From: Cutaneotrichosporon cavernicola
Lineage: Eukaryota; Basidiomycota; Tremellomycetes; Trichosporonales; Trichosporonaceae
DNA: 64,000 bases
Assembly: GCF_030864355.1 (NCBI RefSeq)
Contig: NC_083394.1
Span: forward strand, 1,612,001 to 1,676,000
Direction of reading: 5' to 3'
This document shows, one piece after another, positions 57,332 to 64,000 of the stretch (within the stretch, counting starts at the first letter, position 1; the number at the start of each line of letters is the position of its first letter). Both the position numbers and the translations under genes were made by a program. The notes under the pieces are model-generated. The model did not search any database and had not been told where the DNA came from. It saw nothing but the letters and a program-made list of their open reading frames with translations.

Positions 57332-58312
57332 ATGTCCGACCTCACGCCGGCGCAAGCGCGCGCTGCAGCCCTCAACCGCCTCAAAGCGAAAGCGAAACAC
57401 TCGGCACCCACCTCCTCTCCATCATTAGTGAACAATGCAGCGGCTGTACCGACCTCGACACGCAACATGGTGTCGGCGCAGGCCGACGCTGAGGCCGCGA
57501 CGGGCGCTGCACCACTTCCTCGCAATCCCGGATTGGGGAAATACTTCGAGTACGATCTGAGCAAGCTGCATAACTCGCGCGGTGGTTTCCTGACCGAGGA
57601 CGACCTCGAGGGCGACCGGATCCGGAGTGTCGTCGAGCTAGCGCGGCAGAAGGAACGCGAGAAGCAGATGATGCGTGAGGGCGAGGAACCTGCCATTCTG
57701 CCCGACTCCTCACCACGATGTGACGAGTGCCGCTCCCTCGAGATCGACAACCAGCTCCTCAAAGTATTTGATGTGCGCGTGTGCAAGAACTGCAAGGAGA
57801 AATATCCCGACAAATACAGCCTCCTCACCAAGACCGAGTGCAAGGAAGTGAGTTGGAAATGGGGCGTGCTGACGGCAGGACTATCTCTTGACAGATCCCG
57901 AGTTGCGCGATACCGATCTCCTACCACACCTCCTCAAGGCCAACCCGCACGCCGCGTCGTACTCGAACATGATGCTATTCCTGCGGATGCAGGTCGAGGA
58001 AGTCGCGTGGAAGAAGTGGGGAGGGGAGAAGGGGCTCGATGCCGAGTGGGCGCGGCGTGAGGACCAGAAGAAGCGTAAGCGCGAGGCAAAGTTTGAGGCC
58101 GGGCTTAGGGAGTGAGTAGGCAAATAGCCAAATAGGGAGATGCTGACGAAAGCCTCCGGAAGCGGACACGCAATAACCAGTACCAGCGACGCGTGGAGGC
58201 GCAACATTTGCACGAGTTCGAGGACGCTGAGGAGGTCACGGACCGGCATGGGGACACGCACACCATCCAGCGATGCACGTGCGGGGCTGAACAAGAGGTC
58301 GAGGTGATGTAA
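57332..58312 (+). CDS. RAD14: DNA repair protein Rad14/XPA
   Basis: Rad14/XPA checks and binds damaged DNA in nucleotide excision repair and positions RPA and the nucleases. Exons are 57332-57847, 57879-58111 and 58153-58312. The zinc finger is CDEC-x18-[24 protein letters not shown] then [20 protein letters not shown]. The XPA core continues [40 protein letters not shown] and VAWKKWG. The C-terminal basic helix ([20 protein letters not shown]) and EFEDAEEV are as in other fungi. The far C-terminus has an extra CTCGAEQ motif. The start ATG follows the only frame with the family's [17 protein letters not shown] opening. RPA2, its partner, is encoded 1.6 kb further on, but this is probably chance. 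Confidence 0.95.
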
Positions 58313-58423
58313 GCAAGCGGAGTGGGCCGTACAGTGTTGTAGCGCTAGAACGTAAAAGTCTAGAGGGTAGAGCAAGATCCATGTATCCGCAGTCTATTGT
58401 CCAGTATGGTCCTATTCAGCCGC

Positions 58424-59301
58424 TCAGTACGGCGCGACGCGTGCCGGTTTGCGATACGTGCAGCACGAGATGACGTACGGCGCAACGCTGATCGTGACGA
58501 GCACAAAGCTCACCCAGGTGAGGTACAGCGCTGGACCGGGGGTCACGACAATACCGAGCTTGACGCCACCTTGGACCTTGACGATGGACAGCCATGCGTT
58601 CTTGGCGATGATGGATGTCCAGATCGCAGCGCCGATCATGAGGAAGAACGCGCCAAGGCCGGCGCACCCGGCTGCAATGAGGAAGCAGAAACGGAGCTTG
58701 ATCAGGCCAAAGACGAACGCGAGGAGTGTCAGGATAGACGCGACCTGGAGTCAGCTGATCAACCTCCCGGGAGAGCTGGACAAATGGAGACTCACAAAGA
58801 TGAGGCTGGACGCTGAGCGCGACAGGCTCCCGTTCCAGCCATTATTTTTGAACGTGCTCGAGGGAATAATGTCCTGCGTAATCTTCTTGTAATCGATTGG
58901 CTGGCTCGGCGTATCCGCGAGCATCTGCTCGAACGGCGCGAACGGGTACCCGATGGTGGTGGCATTGCATACGCCCCCCGACTTCTGGTATCCACAAGCG
59001 TCTGCCGTCAGCTTACCCGTTCCCATTCCGTTGAGCAGCACTCACTGTACAGCCCGTAGCGGTAGTACTGGCGCAGGCCCTTGCTCTGACCGAGGGGTGT
59101 GTTCTGCGTCCAGTAGAGGTTGTTGCTCTTCTTGTTGGCGCTCTGCACCGCGTTACCGAAACCCGACACATCCACTTGCACCATGTACAGGCCGCTTGTG
59201 ACAGCTCCCGGCGAGATCTGCCCGATGTTCGCGAAGACGAGGAGGATGACCGAGATCAAGGTCAGCACCGAGGCGCCCGCGATGCAGTGTTCGCCGCGCA
59301 T
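58424..59301 (-). CDS. Sur7/PalI-family cortical membrane protein
   Basis: A claudin-like four-span protein of the Sur7/PalI family. TM1 is ASVLTLISVILLVFANIGQI. The external loop contains GLY-NAC (joined across intron 1) then GYQKSGGVC, matching the G-L-x-x-x-C motif of the family. TM2 is ASILTLLAFVFGLIKLRFCF after intron 2, TM3 is AAGCAGLGAFFLMIGAAIWT and TM4 is YLTWVSFVLVTISVAPYVIS. The C-terminal tail is short (CCTYRKPARVAPY). Sur7 proteins mark eisosome domains of the plasma membrane, while PalI helps sense ambient pH; the short tail favours a Sur7-type protein, but this is inference. The gene ends 111 bases from the end of RAD14. Confidence 0.8.
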
Positions 59302-59891
59302 GTTGAACCGGAGCAGGTGGGGATGAGATTAGCAACAAAAACAAGTGGGACGCGTTGGTGGGCCCAAGTCTTCAACAGGAGATGGGTCAGGTTTGTGCGG
59401 CTCATGCCGTGGCGGCATAAGCCCTCGCCCGGCGTCGCGCGATGGCTGTGAGCTTGTTGAGCTTCCTTGGCCCCTTGGTGCATACCTCCTGTCGCTTTCC
59501 TGGAGCGTTCATGGCTATTCATGGTGAGGGATCGTGAGGAGAGGCTGAATTGTGGAAGCGAAGAGGGCCAAAGAGAAGGACAACTTACATGGGTGGGAAC
59601 GCGCCAACAGAGGAGGTGGCGCAAAAACCCCTCCAGGGTGTACCACACACCTGAATTCAAATGGAGCTACCAAGTCCCTATCCCTCAATTGACCATTGAA
59701 ATGTCTTAATAACTCCTGATATGTACTTTCTACTCTTCAACGCACAGGCGTCTCAGCTACTCAGTGAATAAACCACGACCACAAGTTGGCCATAGTCACC
59801 AACACCCACAAACAGCTCATGTCTACATCGTACACACGCTTCTTTACAGCATCAATGACACACAGCCGACGCCACGGAACGCCGTGCAAGA
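59302..59891. other. Intergenic, Sur7-like upstream / RPA2 downstream
   Basis: No gene is supported in these 590 bases. Confidence 0.4.
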
Positions 59892-61034
59892 TTATGTGGC
59901 CGCTGCGACGTGCTGATGTTAGCTCAGCAGCACAGAAGCTCCTCACAAGATCGTCGATCGTCGAATAGAGCAGGCCCTCGCCCATGAGCTGCTCGATCGC
60001 CTCCATCACCTCCTCGCCGTTGACCGCACCGCACATGCGCCCGACATGCTTGACGTGCATGCCCTCCCCGCTCGTGTCCGCCGACACAATCTCCATGATC
60101 TTCTTCTGCATTGGGATAAGATGGCCGTACATGTCGCCACCGCCCGCCGCTGGCGCTGCGTAGCTGTTGGCGTTGGCGTTGGCGTTGGCATTCGCACCAG
60201 CCGCCCCAGCACCTCCTTGGGCCTGGCGTCAGCATTGGACAGAGCCACACTCACAGCGCCGGGGTTGCGGATTGTGAGGCTGACCTGCAGCGCTTTGAGG
60301 AAGTGGTGATACACCTCGTTGTGGTCCTCGATGGGCCGGATCGTCTGCGCCGAGACGTGACGCTTGCCACCGAACACCTTGATGGTGCCAATGACGCTCA
60401 CGAACTTGTCCTGCTCGATGCCATCAGTCTTGCCAGAATCGTCGTCCGAGCTGTCCAGCCACTGCCGCACGTCGACGTAGCCGTAGCCGTCACCGATCTC
60501 GTACGAGACGTTAGTCGCCGTCGAGGACTTGTTGTGGACGGTACCGACAAACTGGATCTGAAAATCAGCTGAAGGGCGCTGCGCTTCGAGATGGTAACGG
60601 TGACGAATCCGGGTGGCAAAGTCTACAATTAAGGCAGTCAACTTGCGCAGCCCGGGTCATTGTCACAGTTGAGGGACCTGCGCCAATGGCCGCTGCTCGC
60701 CTCTGCAGAGCACCGTTGCCACCACCACCTTCCTCGGCCACCTTCGACTCACTGGTCCAATGTCTGCGCCGTCAATCTGGAAATCCGACTCTGGCACTGG
60801 CTGGTCCGCGTTGAGAATCTGTTGCACCGTAACAGGTCGGAGTGATTGGTTGGTACGCTGCCATCAGCTTGACCTTGCCTCACGCACACCTTCCTCCCTT
60901 CACCGCCAGGGCTCTGCTGCGAGCCGCCGCCGTAAGGCGACCCACCCTGCATGAAGCCACCACCCTCTCTGCCAGCGTAGTATGGGTTTTCGCCTGGTGT
61001 CAGCTATTCGTTGGGCTAGAAGAGACATACTCAT
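59892..61034 (-). CDS. RPA2: Replication protein A 32-kDa subunit
   Basis: RPA2 is the middle subunit of the single-strand DNA-binding complex used in replication and repair. The first coding exon is only four bases (ATGA at 61034-61031), then GTATGT. After the intron the N-terminus reads ENPYYAGREGGGFMQGGSPY GGG, the usual Gly/Ser phosphorylation region. Next come SLRPVTVQQILNADQPVPES, DFQIDGADIGP and, after an intron of about 160 nt, IQFVGTVHNKSSTATNVSYE, IGDGYGYVDVRQWLDSS and KVFGGKRHVSAQTIRPIEDH, the OB fold. A linker with an Ala-Asn repeat follows. The winged-helix end is MYGHLIPMQKKIMEIVSADT to LLYSTIDDL, spliced to HVAAAT and a stop at 59892. Confidence 0.9.
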
Positions 61035-61812
61035 TGTTGTGTGTTGTGAGGGTTGAAAGGACGAGGAGGAAAGTCAACTAGCGTCATGAAAGCGAGACGC
61101 GTCGGGCGCGTCCCCCACGTGACAAGAGGTTAGTCAACCACCGTTGGTGAGCCTAGTTGGATAGGTTTAGGCCTGTGAGCTGAGTCATTTTTTTCTAATG
61201 ATATCGGATTTGGCCGGTGACGTGCGTTGTGTATCCCCAGGCTCAGCACTGGCGGAATGCACAGGCCCCATCAGGGCGAGCAGGGCACATGCTCTGATTA
61301 TATGCCCTTGGGGAATTGGGGACCTGATTTTAAAAGACAATTAGAAATGAGGAGCCAAAAACATTAAGAAAGAGAGGTACAAATTCAATAGGCCCTACGA
61401 CCAAACGTAGTGTCTCGGTTTCGAGCCAATGTTTGCCGTACTGCCGCCAGCTTGCGCCGCCTGCGCCAGCCGACTCTGAATTCGCACCTTCTCCGGCTGG
61501 CCTCGGCTGACATACCACTCAGCCACCCCACTCCCCCCATTCTCACACCAAAGGTCCGCAGGCTACAAGTCGACTCATACTCATCCATCATTACCCACAC
61601 CGTCTCCGGACAAGCATCCGCTTGTGGTTTTCCATCCACCAGCTCTAGTGCATCCGGTTCATCGTTTGTTTGTCACCGTCGCCCACCAGAGCGCGGCAGC
61701 GATTGTCCCGCTCGTGCCCGTCGCTCTTGTCCGATCCGGTCACAGATTCACCGGCTTGCGCCGTCAACTATCATCCACCTGCCATACCTAACCACCACCA
61801 TCAGCATCCGTC
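61035..61812. promoter_or_regulatory. Divergent upstream region, RPA2 / Zn2Cys6 factor
   Basis: The 778 bases hold both promoters and a pyrimidine-rich leader before 61813. A frame from 61410 runs into the regulator gene in a different phase and is not supported as coding. Confidence 0.4.
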
Positions 61813-64000
61813 ATGAAGGTACCCCCTGTGCGCCGCACGTCGTCCGACGCGTCGAGTCATTACTCGCCATATCCGCCAACCTCGTCGCTCCCCACATTTT
61901 CCCAGCCGGGCCCACCGGCACGCACAAACTCGACCCCAACCATCCCAGAATCGCCCAATCCCGGCCCCGAGCAGCCGACTTACAAGGTCGCCCGTGCCAT
62001 TTCGTCATGTACACGCTGCCGTTCGCGCAAGCAGAAATGCGACGGCAAGCTCCCGGCATGCTCCGCGTGTGAGCGCGCAAAGGTTGAGTGCATTGGCTTT
62101 GACGCTATCTCCAAGACCAACGTCTCGCGCAAGTGAGTAGTACCACCGTTCTTGCCACTGACGGTCCAGCTACCTCCACCAACTGGAGCAGGAGGTCGCT
62201 TCGTTGCGTGCTCAGGTGGCGTCGTTGCAGTCGGGAGGCGGTGGTGGCGACCCCGTCGGGCGCACCAAGCGCGACATTGGTGCCAGTTCTTCCCATACGG
62301 TTAGCTCGTTTGGCGGTTCGTCGGGCCTGGCTATCGACCCAACGTTGCAGGGTCCGGAGGGCGAGCCACCAATGCGTTCGCCGTGGGACTCGCCGTCAGG
62401 AATACCCAGCCGGAGACCTGACTATCCCCTTCCGCTCAACAACAGCGACTCGCCCCGATCGCCAGTCGTCGGCAGCAGCAGCAGTCGGCGATCGGTGTCT
62501 CGGGAGCGGAATCAGAACCCGATAACCTCGGGCGCCGCTGCCGCGACCTCACTTACGCGCATGGTGCAAGACGCTGCGTTGCGTACTGGTCACGCCGTGT
62601 CGGGCTCATCGGGCGCGACGCTTTTCAACTCGTCCAACGGCCGCGCGGGAGAGTCGCCAAGCGACAGCAAGGACTCACCTGTTACCCATATGGATCATGA
62701 CCGCGAGGGCGATTACCACATGTCCCCAGAGCGCGTCGTTACGCCGAGGTCAGCTGCGATGCAAGCGCCGAGCGGACGCGCGCCCTCCGCTTCGTCGTCG
62801 TCGGGCAGGCGGACGCGCCGTGCCTTCGTCGTGCCCCCTCTCCCGCCGCAGCCGGCCGTTGAGCGTCTTGTGGCGGCGTACGTCGACTTCGTCGGCGTCA
62901 CTGCGCCCATCATCCATATCCCGACCCTCGGCAAGCAATTACAGCGCATGCGTGAGGGCGTCGACGTCGACGAGAGCGACGTCTTTGTCGTAATGATGGT
63001 GCTGGCGCTGAGCTCAATGGCGAGTTCACGCTTTGTCAACCCACCAGACGAGTTACGCACTTGTTCAGAGGCGTTCCACAATGAGGCGCTCAATCACCTT
63101 GATTCGGTGTTCGAGTCGCAGAACTACATCAGTCTGCAGGCGATCCTGCTCCTTGTGTGGTATTCGCTACTCAACCCGGACAAGGGCTCCATTTGGTTCC
63201 TTGTTGGCCTCGCGACGCGCACCTGTGTTGACCTCGGCTTCCACAACGAGAACAACTCCCAGACTGAGAAGGTTGACAACCTGGAGCTCGACATGCGCCG
63301 CCGCCTCTTCTGGATCACGTACAAGATGGACCGACTTCTCTCGCAGTCTCTCGGCCGTCCGCCCAGCATCCCGGACGGGTTCATCTGCGCCGCCTTGCCG
63401 GCGGTCCAGCACGATGTTGACATCAAGCCGGGCCAGTACGGGCCGTACACGGGCGAACCCTGTGCGTACAAGGCCGTGTTCGTGCACACAGTCAAGCTCC
63501 GCCAGCTGCAGTCGGAGATCTTGAACAACACATATGGTGTCAACAATCAGCCCGCGCCCAAGGAGGAGTGGTTCGACGACATGTTTGAGCGGCTCAAGTC
63601 GTGGCTCTCCAGTGCGCCGGAACCGCGTGGCACCGTTTCGACAGAGGGCTATGCCATCTCGTTCCACAACTCGTGTCTGCTGCTCTTCCGCCCATCTCGC
63701 GGCAACCCCAAGCCGAGCCGCACCGCGTTGGGCACTGTTCTGGCCAGTTCAAGCTACATCATCCGCATCTACCGCAGGATGCAGATCAACAACCGCATCA
63801 GCTGGCTGTGGATGACGAGTCATTTCTCGTTCATGGCCGGACTCTCCTACCTGTACGCGTTCTACAACTTGTACAGCTTGGGCGACGGGCGTGTCCCCTC
63901 GCTGGACGAAGCGATGGTTGACGTTGACTCGTGCCTTGCCGTTCTCGAATACCTTGCACGTGAGTCGCCTCTGCTTTCGCCGGAAGGGGCCTGCATGCCC
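61813..64000 (+). CDS. Zn2Cys6 transcription factor with fungal_trans domain (3' end beyond window)
   Basis: The binuclear zinc cluster is SCTRCRSRKQKCDGKLPACS then ACERAKVEC, with spacing C-x2-C-x6-C-x5-C-x2-C-x6-C. After the first intron (near 62134-62170) a coiled coil follows: YLHQLEQEVASLRAQVASLQ. A long Ser/Pro-rich linker leads to the fungal_trans domain, with markers APIIHIPTLGKQLQRM, YISLQAILLLVWYSLLNPDK, FLVGLATRTCVDLGFHNENN and LDMRRRLFWITYKMDRLLSQ, then SLGRPPSIPDGF. The order is that of regulators of carbon or lipid use, but the pathway is not evident. The frame is open to the right edge, though a GTGAGT donor at 63960 suggests the exon ends at 63959. The start at 61813 opens the frame about 165 bases before the zinc cluster. 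Confidence 0.87.

Noticed and set aside
57332..61034. RAD14 and RPA2 as a functional repair cluster
   Set aside because: The proteins are partners, but an unrelated Sur7-like gene lies between them and strands differ; nearness is likely chance.

Overview
The window reads as nuclear DNA of a basidiomycete yeast or fungus, most likely Tremellomycetes and perhaps Trichosporonales. Nearly every gene is broken by introns of about 30-60 nt with GTGAG/GTAAG donors, a CTGAC or CTAAC branch site and a nearby CAG/TAG acceptor. Spacing is tight, neighbouring genes lie on both strands, and the housekeeping proteins are clearly fungal. The order-level placement is inference from gene style and protein families, not from a search.

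Layout. 1-11 kb: LAS1 (cut by the left edge), a polytopic membrane protein, two divergent paralogues of an F-box-like family, DPH2 and a Zn2Cys6 regulator. 11-16.4 kb: a gene-poor, repeat-rich stretch with two intact small secreted Cys-rich protein genes, a broken third, a possible fourth remnant, an intron-containing tRNA-Leu(AAG) and tRNA-like debris. 16.4-25 kb: a Vip1-like RRM protein, a Kre9/Knh1-like GPI protein, DSC3, a mitochondrial TPR protein and a disordered protein. 25-44 kb: a 4CL-like acyl-CoA ligase, NRDE2, SGD1, YHM2, RPL13, MED7 and VTS1. 44-53 kb: a further member of the secreted Cys-rich family, a second acyl-CoA ligase, and three same-strand single-pass membrane proteins with one shared exon plan. 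53-64 kb: the NDR kinase CBK1, a B12D/MLRQ-like protein, RAD14/XPA, a Sur7/PalI protein, RPA2 and a second Zn2Cys6 regulator cut by the right edge.

The conserved genes cover ribosome production (LAS1, SGD1, RPL13), translation factor modification (DPH2), RNA control (NRDE2, VTS1, Vip1-like), transcription (MED7, two Zn2Cys6 factors), DNA repair and replication (RAD14, RPA2), SREBP-type proteolysis (DSC3), mitochondrial transport (YHM2), peroxisomal acyl activation (two ligases with PTS1-like tails) and cell surface or polarity (CBK1, Sur7-like, Kre9-like). They are not an operon or pathway cluster.

The most novel material is (i) the small secreted family with the spacing C-x11-C-x3-C-x12/13-CCC, present as intact, reduced and decayed copies, (ii) the triplet of single-pass membrane proteins at 49.0-53.2 kb, and (iii) several unusual gene structures: a 4-nt first coding exon in RPA2, an in-frame spliced upstream exon for VTS1, and a Cys-rich insert in DPH2. 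Exon boundaries were read by eye from splice signals and reading frame; no RNA evidence was available.
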